From Falciphora oryzae (Eukaryota; Ascomycota; Sordariomycetes; Magnaporthales; Magnaporthaceae), in the NCBI GenBank assembly GCA_000733355.1, contig JNVV01000017.1, positions 135,325 to 154,837 of the forward strand: a stretch of 19,513 bases of DNA, given 5' to 3'. Position numbers and translations under genes: made by a program. Below, piece by piece: positions 1 to 8,559 of the stretch (positions are counted from its first letter, which is position 1; each line of letters starts with the position of its first letter). The notes under the pieces are model-generated. The model did no database searches. It was not told the DNA's origin and worked only from the letters and a program-made list of their open reading frames with translations.

Positions 1-588
1 CGTATCGTTGGGATGCGGTCGACCGAGGAGGAGTCGCGTGTGTGTACGACCGAAAGGGTCGCGTGTATGTACGCCCGAAAGGGTCGCGTATGTGTACGCC
101 CGAAAGGGTCGCGTGTGTGGCGGGGGACGGCGGCGGCCGGGCCGGCTATTCGTCCGATGTGTTCTAACTGCTTTCCGGCCTGCAGTCTTCTTGTGCGTTC
201 GAATCGTTCGGCTCGTAGGTTCGCGAGGCGAGGGCGATGGAAGTCAAAGGGCGGTCAACCTGGTGATGCGCGGAGGTTGGAGCAATCCAATTGTCGAGGT
301 TTCGGCGCGCGCGAGGCGCGCCCTGGGCGATAGGGTGCAGGACCTTCCCAAGCTGGCAATAGGCACCCGCATACCTTTGCCAGCCATTCTCTGCTCTTTT
401 GGCCCAGTTGCGTTGCCGACGTCGTTGTTGAAAGGAGTCGGAGAACGCGGGTCAGACAGAGCCAAATGGCCTGTTAGACCCTGTTGTGCAGCCGGCTCAT
501 TTTTGGTGGCACCACTACCAAAATGGCCGGGATTCCTTAGCGGCCACTAACAGTGGGTCCGACAGGAAAATTTTTCGGGGGGAAGGTG
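1..588 (-). mobile_element. GC-rich repeat element, copy 1 (5' part, runs off left edge)
   Basis: This stretch is the near-identical reverse complement of 6244-6805. In the orientation of the copy at 6244, the element begins with CACCTTCCCCCC at 588 and runs leftwards out of the window. Homology between the copies stops exactly at 588/6244, where unrelated flanks begin, so this is a real terminus. It contains a 25-bp tandem repeat (about 40-115). Differences between the copies include CAG-to-TAG and CCA-to-CTA changes in the other copy. Long open frames here (for example 8-550 on the plus strand) overlap the tandem repeat and carry no motif I recognise, so I do not call a gene. The class is unknown; the target duplication of the other copy suggests target-primed insertion. 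Confidence 0.7.
38..115. repeat. 25-bp minisatellite, three units
   Basis: Three consecutive units of about 25 bp, each with the core GTCGCGTGTGTGTACG followed by MCCGAAAGG, and a partial fourth unit. The inverted copy at about 6717-6775 has only two units. That one-unit difference explains most of the 26-bp length difference between the two copies of the GC-rich element. Confidence 0.85.
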
Positions 589-1043
589 CGGTGATTGTGT
601 TAATGGCTTGGGAAAAAGCGGGTTTTTTAGGGTAATAGCTTTGAAAGGAATCCACCTGGGGTCCGTACAAAGCCTCCGGTGGATTGGGTGATTGTATTAG
701 GATGGTTGTGTGGGTAGGAAATTGTGCTAAAGTGGTTGGAGGTGTGCGTTGGCTTTTTTGGTTGAGTTGTGAATAGTTTTACATAAAAAGCAGTTGCCTG
801 CTTTGTGCGAGGCCCGCCTTTTTTCCCCACTCGTAGGGATAAAAGGCATCCTTTCCTTTCCTCCTTTTTAATCTTTTCTTTCCGTGCGATACAATTACAA
901 CAATAACTATAACTATAACCATAAACTCGTCTCTTCCGATCGCGCGACCTTTTATCGCGCGACCTTCAAACTCTCTCTTCCTTTTAATTATTAGTTAAAG
1001 ATTCCACCACCTTCTTCGGGCTCTCTCTCTTTCGGCTCGCACG
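589..1043 (+). promoter_or_regulatory. Probable promoter and leader of the decayed Cys-rich gene
   Basis: No coding signal is visible. The stretch holds an inverted repeat (AATCCACC near 650 and GGTGGATT near 684), a TATA-like GGGATAAAAGG at 836-846, pyrimidine-rich tracts (850-880 and 1010-1032) and a CA/TA-rich stretch. All of this precedes an ATG at 1044. Pyrimidine tracts upstream of the start are common in filamentous fungal promoters, so assigning it as promoter/leader is an inference from layout. Confidence 0.4.
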
Positions 1044-1731
1044 ATGGCTTTTGTGCCCGCTTAGCCTGCCGTTCAAGCGGTCGTCTCTCCTTCGGTCTTC
1101 GGCATGCTTTTTATCCGTACCAACGAGCAAAGTGTCCGCTAGCTCCATTTGCCTACCGGCTCGCCTAACAATCGTGCGTTTATAGCCGCGCTCGCTATTA
1201 ATATGTATATTACCTTCCCTAGCTCTTTTTCTTTATCGTACGCAGCTAACCTCTTTTTTTTCAAATTTGCAGGACGAAAAGCGTGCGCTTTGTGCTCTGC
1301 CGTCCGTTAACATCGAGGTCCGGATGGATATCCCGACCGAAGCCGGTGCTTTCGATCTGGTTGCCCGGATCGTACGACGCGAGTCCTACTTCCGTACGGT
1401 TTTAATCCATTCTCGCGGAACTCCTTATCGTCGTTGCCCTTAAAAGTGCGGCAACTCCAATTCGGTGCCGCGCTTCGCACGCTGCGTGCGCCTTCGAGGA
1501 TACCAAGCTGGTGCCTGCTCGAGCTGCATCTGGCAAAGCCATGGGAGCAGATATGGATATGCTCGTGCGGGGACTGTCTCTCCCGGTTCGTTTGTTGCTG
1601 GTTCGAACCGTAGCGATAATAATAATGGTCCTGGTGGTGGTAATGGTGGTCGTGCGGTGCAAAAACGTCTTCCTTCCTTTAGCTTTACTAGTTCGGGTTT
1701 AGGTTGTAAGGTGATTATGATTAAGGATTGA
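1044..1731 (+). pseudogene. Decayed gene with a C-terminal cysteine-rich domain (DUF3716-like)
   Basis: From 1273 to 1731 one frame is open except for TAA at 1441-1443, which one C-to-T change in CAA would give. It reads RRCP, the stop, then KCG, an ARCVRLRGY segment, GACSSCIWQSHGSRY, a Gly/Asn-rich stretch and a final stop at 1729. The spacing of Cys pairs around CVRLRGY and GACSSC resembles the fungal domain of unknown function I know as DUF3716; the domain name is from memory. The expected last Cys reads Tyr (TAT from TGT), again a CpA-type change on the other strand. Upstream, ATG at 1044 starts another frame with TAG at 1062 and 1140. A 3' splice site (GCTAAC, pyrimidine run, CAG ending at 1272) is convincing. 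The nearest donor, GT at 1205, does not join the frames in phase, so exon 1 is unresolved. No function is known. It lies antisense to the Copia element next door. Confidence 0.55.
1204..1272 (+). other. Possible spliceosomal intron
   Basis: The segment has GTATAT near 1205, branch-point-like GCTAACC near 1244, a T8 tract and TTTGCAG ending at 1272, where the better coding frame of the Cys-rich gene begins. The acceptor side is strong. The donor is weak and out of phase with the exon before it, so the intron start is tentative. Confidence 0.4.
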
Positions 1732-1944
1732 TTGTGCGGTGGTATTCTTTTTTTTTTTTTTAGGTGTAGGATAAGGGAAAAGGGTCTTTATCGTACGTTG
1801 CTTTGCTAGGTCTTTTCTTCTTTTTTTCGGAGTTTGGGTTGGAAAGGACTGGAATTGTACGAAGCCAAATACTATACCTAACAAAGGAAATCTTTTTCTT
1901 CGTCAATTTTATTTTTTTCCTTTTTTAATATAGGCTTTTACCTT

Positions 1945-2500
1945 AATCGTTGCACGATTTGTTAATACCAAAGTTATTAATGCTTCGTTCGGATCTTTTT
2001 TTGTTAGGGCGTTAGTAGGGTTATTTCGTCCGTCGATTTAGCGGATTTTAAAAATTTCCTTTCGTTCGTACGATTCCCGGAAAGATATAATATCGATTAT
2101 TAATTTTTTTTCCGTCGTACTACCTAATTTTATTAAGCATTCGTACAATAATTTGGAATTTGTGCAAATGATAGTCGGGATGCGTGCGATACCTAAAATA
2201 AAAGTAATCCGTTTTAATATACTGCTAAGTGCGAAGCCGCTATTAAAACCAGTTGTTATGCCGTACAATTCGCTTGCTAGCACGCTCCTCGTCATTTGCT
2301 TGCATTTAGTAGATAACCAATAGATAATATTCCTTTAGATAAAAAATAAAGTTTCCGCACGACCTATTTCTTTTATTAGTACGATTAGGTAACCAAATTG
2401 TAATGTCAGGTTTTTATTATTAGCGAATAATCCATCTGCAAAAATGAATAGCTTCGTGCGAGCTAAATCCAAAGGAAGGTAGTTGAGTCCTCGTTGTAGG
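1945..2500 (-). pseudogene. Copia RNase H domain
   Basis: The minus strand reads FADGLFANN near 2450, then SVLASELYGITTGFNSGF, a TNSK segment, TTEKKLIIDI, RESYERKEI and IDGRNNPTNALTK near 2030-1990. These are the usual landmarks of the RNase H of fungal Copia elements; TNSK stands where TDSK is usual. A stop just before IDGRNNP falls where the family usually has Trp. The domain would degrade the RNA of the RNA-DNA hybrid during replication. It is inactive here because of stops on both sides. Confidence 0.85.
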
Positions 2501-2689
2501 TTGTCCATTTGCCATTAAAGCCGCTGGTTTAATTTGTCGATGTTTTCTTTGCTTGGGTTGTTCACCTAGGCTGCCACAAATAGGTCGTACGCTGCCTTTG
2601 GTTAACAGATGGTTGCCATATATGCACCTCGTGCGCGTTGGGCAATATACTATTATGCTGCGTCCTCGGCCTTTAGTTTTACCAGCTGG

Positions 2690-3520
2690 AGTTGGTTGAG
2701 CTATCTTTTTTGCACGACCGTGATGTTCTTTTTTTAGAGTTCGAATTTACATCCGTTAAATTCCAAATAGTTGTCGTGCGAAAGGAACGTTTTCGGTTTA
2801 GCTTGGGAATTAGCTTCGTGCAGCTTTTCCTCCTCCAGGTCCGAGAATGCTATCATTGCAAAGCTAAGCGTATCATTTGTTTGCATGCCCGTAATGCCAA
2901 ACTTTTATCGTCCGGTTGCTGTAAATAGTAGGCAGGGGTCGTACGATAAAGCTTCCATTCCTAATGCTTCGCGATAGTGGGAATAGTAAGTTTTCCACCA
3001 GTAGGTTCCAGATTCTGCCATTCCGTATAGTGGCCCTTGTATTTATAAAATGGAATCCGTTGGGTACTTGTGGCGGATTTCTTTTGGCAGGTTTGCGATA
3101 ACTGTTCGTGCGAGCTTTTCTTTAGACTGGATATAGGCTTGGGTAATGTCCCTTGCTTCGTACGATGCTTTTAACTCTTCCATTAAAGTTGGGCCGATGC
3201 TAAGGAGTAAGCGCTGGCTTATCCGTTGGATGGTTGGAGCCTGGGTAAGGAGTTCCTCCTTTTCGGAATCGTTAAACCTTTGCGCAATTATCCTCGTTTT
3301 TTCGTACGGATGGTCCGAAATCTTCCCTTTCACTTCTCGTACAAAGCGGGTATCCCATATCCGGAATCCGGCGTGCTTATTTGGATCGTATTTAACGATC
3401 TTGATGGTACTTCGTGCGATGAGGTTATTGATCTCTGCCGCGTCGAACTCTTCGAACGGCTTTTCTGGTGTAGTGATTTTTCCTTCCGTACGAAATGATA
3501 GGGCCAGTTCCCAGTCACCT
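2690..3520 (-). pseudogene. Copia reverse transcriptase domain
   Basis: The minus strand contains HAGFRIWDTRFVREVKGK (about 3380-3320), HPYEKTRIIAQRFND (about 3315-3270), a segment ending in KEIRHKYP near 3055, YKGPLYGMAESGTYWW, then SYDPCLL near 2945 and GMQTNDTLSFAM near 2890. This is the block order of the Copia RT (RVT_2). The last block usually reads QTDDT; here it reads QTNDT, so one catalytic-region Asp is changed. The RT frame differs from that of the upstream integrase. The A-run at 3833-3845 (minus strand) is a likely place for the frame change. Confidence 0.85.
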
Positions 3521-3849
3521 TTCTCTTTGGTAGTTAGGTATGCTGTTGGCTGTATGTCTTTCCTCGGTCTTCTTTTGCTTTATTTAGGGGGAATGACCGG
3601 GTTAAATTGGGCGGTAGCTTTTGCTGCCTCGGGAGCTTTGTGCGATGGGTTTGGCTTATTGTCCATCTCTTTTAGGGCTTCGTGCGATAGGTCTGGTTTA
3701 TCGTTCTCCTTTTTTGAATTACGGATATATGGCTTAGCTTGTGTTAGCCGGAATACCTTTGGTCCGCTGTTTATAAGGACGGTAACATTAAACTGGTCGG
3801 TTATTTAGAGGACATGCGGTCCGGTCCAGCCCTTTTTTTTTTTTCCAAA

Positions 3850-4835
3850 CGAAAACTTCGCTGCCGAGGGGAAGTTGCAGTAGGTCGTGCGTGCGAGGTC
3901 CGTTCCGGGTGTTTAGTGCTCGGCTGACCTCGATTTCCGCACGGATGCTTCGCAACATTTTCATTGCCTTTTGAACTGCTTCTGCTTTTTGTACGATGTT
4001 TGGGGACGGAGCGGAGTTTTAGTTAATCCGGGGGTAGGTATTAAAGACTAGCAGGGTTGGTACGAGGCCGTTAGGTCCTGCTATATCGTTTAATGCTTTG
4101 ATTGCCATTTGCAACAATGTTTCGTTATCCGTGCAATATCCAAGTTCCTTTTTCAAGATATCGTACGCTCTTTTAAAGGGTTGGTGCGCTCGTTCGATCT
4201 TCCCGATAGCCTAATGGGCTTTTACTGGCATCTTTTTATACGACACCCCTACCACCCTAGCGTAGTTGCGGAATATTTCCGACGAAAAGTTCGTGCTAAG
4301 GTCGTGCGAAATGGTGTCTGGTGGCCCTTGGTAGGTAAAGATCCAGCATTTGCAAAGGGCGTTCTATGCGTCCTAAGCTGATAGTGATCGTACGAACGTC
4401 GTAATTTGGAAAGATGTTGCTGTATCGATAACGTGCAGTGCGTTTTTCCCTCCCAAATGTACGATATCGATAACGATTTCGTAATTAAACTCGCAATTAT
4501 TTTTAATCGAAAATTTAAACCGTTAAGGGGCCGGATCGTATGTTTGGCAATGGTAGCACACTTTGCCAATCTCCTTTAAAATCTCTTCCTTTACGTCGAA
4601 ATATCCTGCTTCCTTTAGAAGTCGATGGAGGCGCTCCGTACGAGGGTATCCGAACTTTCGATAAAATCTCCTAAGCTTTTTTTCCGTTAGGAATGCTGCT
4701 GCTTCCGCACTACCTACGTTAAAAAATGGGTGCCCCCATTTCCTAATTATAGAAATAGTTATTCCGTCTTTTCGCACGATGTTATTATCGACGTTATTAA
4801 AATAACATTTTAATTTGTCGGCGTCGTGCAAGCAA
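3850..4835 (-). pseudogene. Copia integrase (zinc-binding and catalytic core)
   Basis: The zinc-binding region reads FYRKFGYPRTERLHRLLKEA, then KVCYHCQ (about 4675-4545). The usual two His ligands (LHRRFGHP in relatives) are both Tyr, as CAT/CAC to TAT/TAC would produce. The core follows with VIDIVHLGGK and LHVIDTATSF (about 4480-4410), PDTISHDLSTNF (about 4320-4285), then AIGKIERAHQPF and KRAYDIL (about 4215-4150). These match the DDE core, with Asp, Asp and Glu in their expected places. The product would join the cDNA to the genome. Stops near the core and loss of both His ligands make it a pseudogene. Confidence 0.85.
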
Positions 4836-5295
4836 AACAGAAATGGGGTTTAAAAGTTTAGGATATGGTAGGTAACTTCCCCGAGGGGGTTTTCTATCCG
4901 CATCGTACCAATAGAGGTTTTTACATTGTTTTTTCCAAATTTTACTTCCGTTAATCCCGGCGTCTAATCGATTTTCGCACGGGGGTTCTTTTTCAAATAT
5001 GCTTCCATTTGGCATTTTCCGACTGTAGAAACTCGTGCGGCGCCGGTGTCCTAAAGCTCGCTTTAGTAAATCGTATTATATTAGTTATGCAGTACGAATT
5101 GGTCCGACGCTTCGCTTAAGTTGGTTTGGTAAATGTCCTCGCTAGTCGCGCGATGGAGGTAGGTATAGTCCTGGAAGTATTGCACTAATGGTGCTCGAAT
5201 TTATTCATTTTCCTTTTTATCGTACGATGGTAGTAAGCCTTCGTGGTTTTAAAGGAATGCTTCGAAATTATCTCTTTCGTTGCCTAGGTTTTCGC
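4836..5295 (-). pseudogene. Copia aspartic protease region
   Basis: On the minus strand DTGAARVSTVGK lies at 5050-5015, with DTG at 5050-5042. It is followed by EVKFGKNN, IGTMRIENPLGEVTYHIL and TPFLFCLHDADKLKCYFNN, which leads into the integrase region without a frame change. DTGA is the active-site motif of retroviral-type aspartic proteases, which cut the Gag-Pol polyprotein. A TAG stands immediately before the motif and other stops lie upstream. The gag, protease and integrase parts share a frame, consistent with a single gag-pol ORF. Confidence 0.8.
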
Positions 5296-6243
5296 ACGTT
5301 TGGAGGTACCGTTATCTCGCACCTTTTTGTTCTTTGCGTAGGTGCTTCGTTAACCAGCATCTTTCCTTTTTGCACATATAGCAGCGTAGTTTCGTGCGAT
5401 GTTGGAAGTTGCTATTTGGCCGGTAGTTACCGCCGCCGCCTATCCGGAAATTGCCGCCTTAGCCCGTCCGGGGTTTGTTGTTGTTATGGTACCGTCGGTC
5501 CGTATAATTGGCGTCGTGCGGTCCTTCTTCCAACAGGAATTGGGTCCTGCTCGTGCGATCCATCGTCACCTGTAATGCTGCCTGGAAGTTTGCGAATAAA
5601 GCTTCGCACGTTGGCTTTTGGGTAAGGAGTGCGATTTCAAACTCCGGCACTCCACGGCATACTTAAATGACGACCGTATGGAAGGCACTCTCCCTTTGGT
5701 AGCTTTCACCCAAAGCTTTTTGTGCGAGCTGAAACTTATCCAGCATCGTTTCCAGCACCTTAGGCAATGTTTTGTTTGGATAGGCTTGGCGCATTCGCAC
5801 GAACGTCGTCGACGTCCAGTCTGTCCAATAGAGCGTATGGTTAATTTTCGAATTGAAATAAAAATTAAAGAGCTTGTACATTTCGTCCCATCGCTTTCCA
5901 AGTCCGATATAATTGATATAAAAATTTTCCGCACGGCCTGATAAGATATCGGGGAAAACAGCGTGGTACTGGTTTTCCTCGATTTGGAGTCGTTAATAGC
6001 AGCCGATAAAAATCCTTACTTTGTCGAACAGGATGTCGTACGGTTTGCCGGTGTAGTTCCGGTCCGTTTTCCATCCCTTTTGGAAAGCTGAGATTTTGTT
6101 CGGCTCCAGCGGGTAGCTATGTACCGGCAGCTTCGGGGGCAGGTTGTATTCCATCGGGGGGATGGTCGTGCGAGGGGTTTAATCCTCCGGGAGCTGTAGG
6201 AAGTTCCAAACTTCCTGTATCGTACGTGCTCCTGGTGGGATGA
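5296..6243 (-). pseudogene. Copia gag, C-terminal part with zinc knuckle
   Basis: It begins IPPGARTIQEVWNFLQLPED at 6241, in continuation of the gag part at 7742-8414 if the insertion between them is removed. It continues through WTDWTSTTFVRMRQAYPN and ALGESYQRESAFHTVV, and ends with a zinc-knuckle-like CKKERCWLTKH (about 5375-5340), which matches the CX4-type knuckle of fungal Copia Gag. Gag packages the element RNA. Several in-frame TAA/TAG codons are present, for example after LPED, after HTVVI and after NNNKPRTG. Confidence 0.75.
6229..6243. repeat. Target-site duplication, left copy
   Basis: CTCCTGGTGGGATGA here is repeated exactly at 7742-7756. The first two bases at the right copy merge with a CT tail, so the duplication is 13 to 15 bp. 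Removing the insert and one copy restores an uninterrupted gag frame across the site. Confidence 0.9.
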
Positions 6244-6716
6244 CACCTTCCCCCCGAAAAATTTTCCTATCGGACCCACTGTTAGTGGCCGCTAAGGAAT
6301 CCCGGCCAGTTTGGTAGTGGTGCCACCAAAAATGAGCCGGCTGCACAACAAGGTCTAACAGGCCATTTAGCTCTATCTAACCCGCGTTCTCCAACTCCTT
6401 TCAACAACGACGTCGGCAACGCAACTGGGCCAAAAGAGCAGAAAATGGCTGGCAAAGGTATGCGGGTGCCTATTGCCAGCTTAGGAAGGTCCTGCACCCT
6501 ATCGCCCAGGGCGCGCCTCGCGCGCGCCGAAACCTCGACAATTAGATTGCTCCAACCTCCGCGCATCACCAGGTTAACCGCCCTTTAACTTCCATCGCCC
6601 TCGCCTTGCGAACCTACGAGCTGAACGATTCGAACGCATAAGAAGACTGCAGGCCGGAAAGCAGTTAGAACACATCGGACGAATAGCCGGCCCGGCCGCC
6701 GCCGTCCCCCGCCACA

Positions 6717-6775
6717 CACGCGACCCTTCGGTCGTACACACACGCGACCCTTTCGGTCGTACACACACGCGACTC
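6717..6775. repeat. 25-bp minisatellite, two units
   Basis: Reverse-complement counterpart of the three-unit array at 38-115. Two units of the CGACCCTTTCGGTCGTAC type are followed by the same flanks as in copy 1. Confidence 0.85.
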
Positions 6776-6805
6776 CTCCTCGGTCGACCGCATCCTAACG
6801 ATACG

Positions 6806-6945
6806 CACGGCGCAAAATTGGCCTGTTTAAGCTTCTACTTAAGCACGCACGCGCAAAATTGGCTTGACGCCCGCGCCTCTGTTTGTTGCCACGCGGTAAC
6901 TATATTAAAGTATAAGTGGCATCGCACGCGCAAAATCTTGACGCG
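6806..6945 (+). repeat. Three degenerate copies of a GCGCAAAAT motif
   Basis: GGCGCAAAATTGGC (about 6809), GCGCAAAATTGGCTTGACG (about 6850) and GCGCAAAATCTTGACGCGG (about 6927) recur. The last two also share a following CTCTGTTTG. They look like an old tandem array within the GC-rich element. No coding signal is visible from 6808 to 7054. Confidence 0.55.
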
Positions 6946-7054
6946 GCTCTGTTTGCCAACCGTGAAGTGTTACGAATTGCCGTGCACCACGTTAGCAAAC
7001 CGCGCAGCGTATTCGTTCGATGCGCGATAAACACACAAAGAGCACATAAGGTTG

Positions 7055-7340
7055 TGTCACACGGAAGAACCTGTGGACTCACCTAATCGGCCCCACAGAA
7101 GGTCCGGGAACCGGTATAGGTGCCCAACGGCCCCGAGGCCCAAAGGCCGAAGGCCGGAGGGGCAGTGTGAATCATGTATTCAATACTTCGCACGGATCAC
7201 AGGGTGGTTTATATAAACCCTGCCATCTCCTATGTCCTCCAGGAAAGATTCCTTCTTCCTCAAGCATTTCTTGAGCCCATAGAAAGATTATCTGCAATCT
7301 AGAGATTCTTTCTCCAAGCCGTTTTTGACCCCTTGTTACA
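7055..7340 (+). mobile_element. Solo LTR A with perfect 5-bp target duplication
   Basis: The 286-bp unit begins TGTCACACGG and ends CTTGTTACA. It is flanked by GGTTG at 7050-7054 and 7341-7345. It is closely similar along its length to 18738-19032. A TATA-like TTTATATAAACCC lies near 7210. TG...CA ends, 5-bp duplications and lack of internal sequence identify a solo LTR left by recombination between two LTRs. The parent element family is not present in the window. Confidence 0.92.
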
Positions 7341-7345
7341 GGTTG

Positions 7346-7725
7346 GAATTAGGCCTTCCAGCCCCCGAATTTTCTTTCTTTGGCCGGGCCCAAGGGGGGA
7401 CTATTGCGGTACCTCCCCAACTAAACCCGGCCGTACTCTATTTCCGGCACCTTGCCGGCCGACTGCTTTTCTCTACCACCAACAGCAGCGCTCACAGCGC
7501 CCCGGCGTTTATTCGCCCCTTCTTTTGCCGATTGCCCGCTTACTAACAAGGAGCGCCGGAATGCGGCCCGAACTTCGTGTGCCTTAGGCTTGCCCCTTGG
7601 TTTAATTTGTTAGCCGCCTCGATAGCAACATATAGCCTAGTGTCAAACTTAGGTAGCGCTAGCACGTCGTATGCCCCCTGGGAGGCAGGGACTGGTAAAT
7701 CCCAACTATAACGACGTTAAATATA
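7346..7725. other. Unassigned part of the GC-rich element
   Basis: GC-rich sequence between the solo LTR and the CT tail. Short open frames exist on the plus strand but I recognise no domain and their composition gives no support. No RNA gene or repeat was recognised. Confidence 0.4.
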
Positions 7726-7744
7726 CTCTCTCTCTCTCTCTCTC
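7726..7744. repeat. CT microsatellite tail
   Basis: About nine CT repeats at the 3' end of the inserted GC-rich element, directly before the right target-site duplication at 7742-7756. Confidence 0.9.
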
Positions 7745-8414
7745 CTGGTGGGATGATCCTAAACATTTGTGTTTGTTCCCGCACGAAATCCGTGTTGTCG
7801 TAGAGCTGTTTTACTTCCACGGTAAGGATTGCTGTTGGGACTGCCCTGGCCGGAGTGACGGCTGGCCGAGCTGGGGCTGTGTTATGCGAGGATGCTTGTC
7901 GTCCAAGCTGTGGTGTCCGGGATGGACGTGCTGGTTGCGTTGGCTGTAAAGTGGGTGTCTCGTACGGAATGTTTGGAGGTGTAGGGTCTAGTACTCGCAT
8001 AAACCTAGCCGTTACTGTTCCTTTTAAGATATGGGTCCCATCTTTTATTAGAAATTAGTCCATCCGCTTTTTGAACGTACGACCGATTTGGTTAAATAGG
8101 TCGTGTGTCCATCCGGCGAACTCCTTTTAAAAGGTTTAACGTAGCGCTTTGCTTTTAATAAATATCCAGATAGCTTCCGCGACCGATCGTGCGAAGTAAA
8201 TTGTAATTTCGTTAACCGAAAGTGGCTGAGTTGGGTCGACGTCGTCTTCCCAGCGTTCGGGGTCGACGTATTTGCGCTATACTGATAAGGGGATGTTTGT
8301 CCTTTCGGCGATTTCTTTGTACCAATCCTGGGAAGTCCTGCCAGGATAACCTTTATGCGATGTTCCCGCCGGTCCGGCGACGGGTGTGTTTGGGGTCTCG
8401 TTTTCACTTGATAT
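7742..8414 (-). pseudogene. Copia gag, N-terminal part
   Basis: One minus-strand frame runs from about 8414 to 7742. It contains HKGYPGRTSQDWYKEIAERT, KYVDPERWEDDVDPTQPLS, MRVLDPTPPNIPYETPTLQP and VKQLYDNTDFVREQTQMFR, and ends in IIPPG at the insertion site. The first codon of the inferred reading is ATA at 8414-8412 where ATG is expected; a CpA change on the other strand (CAT to TAT) would do this, but the true start is not proven. In-frame stops near 8276, 8148 and 8142 fit Gln or Trp codons. The product would be the N-terminal half of Gag, continued at 6243. Confidence 0.65.
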
Positions 8415-8559
8415 GGTAATCGTACGAGGGTGTAAGGTAAAAGAATGGTATAGTAAAAGGGTAAGGGGAAAAACGAAATAAAATGTTAAATAGGAAAAAA
8501 AAAAATGAAAATATTAGAAAGCTGGTGTGCGCAACGGAGCGCGATTCACTTCCCTCTCC

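Larger units (their letters stand above)
6244..7741 (+). mobile_element. GC-rich repeat element, copy 2, inserted in Copia gag
   Basis: The 5' end is CACCTTCCCCCC, shared exactly with copy 1 at 588. The 3' end is a CT microsatellite (7726-7744) that abuts the target duplication. Without the solo LTR inside it, the element is about 1.2 kb. It holds the two-unit 25-bp minisatellite (about 6717-6775), three copies of a GCGCAAAAT motif (6811, 6850 and 6927) and about 400 bp of unassigned sequence (7346-7725). A variable-length 13-15 bp duplication with a simple-repeat 3' tail is typical of target-primed insertion (LINE- or SINE-like), but I see no reverse transcriptase. It may be non-autonomous or internally deleted. 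A possible LTR within it (TGTTAG at 6280 to GCA at 6807) was considered and not accepted. Confidence 0.7.

Noticed and set aside
8..550. 180-codon plus-strand open frame in the GC-rich element
   Set aside because: It includes the 25-bp minisatellite, the mirrored copy has different frames, and no domain is recognisable. High GC makes long chance frames likely.
1740..1765. Poly(A) end of the Copia RNA, suggesting retrocopy by LINE machinery
   Set aside because: The T-run reads as A12 on the Copia strand, but similar homopolymers are common nearby and no target duplication was found.
3146..3808. 220-codon plus-strand open frame
   Set aside because: It is antisense to the Copia reverse transcriptase, whose motifs are recognised on the minus strand.
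6280..6807. An LTR with TGTTAG...GCA ends (and its inverted partner at 1-552)
   Set aside because: Homology between copies continues 36 bp beyond the TGTTAG end to a sharp boundary at 6244/588, and the flanking duplication is 13-15 bp at 6229/7742, not 5 bp at the supposed LTR ends.
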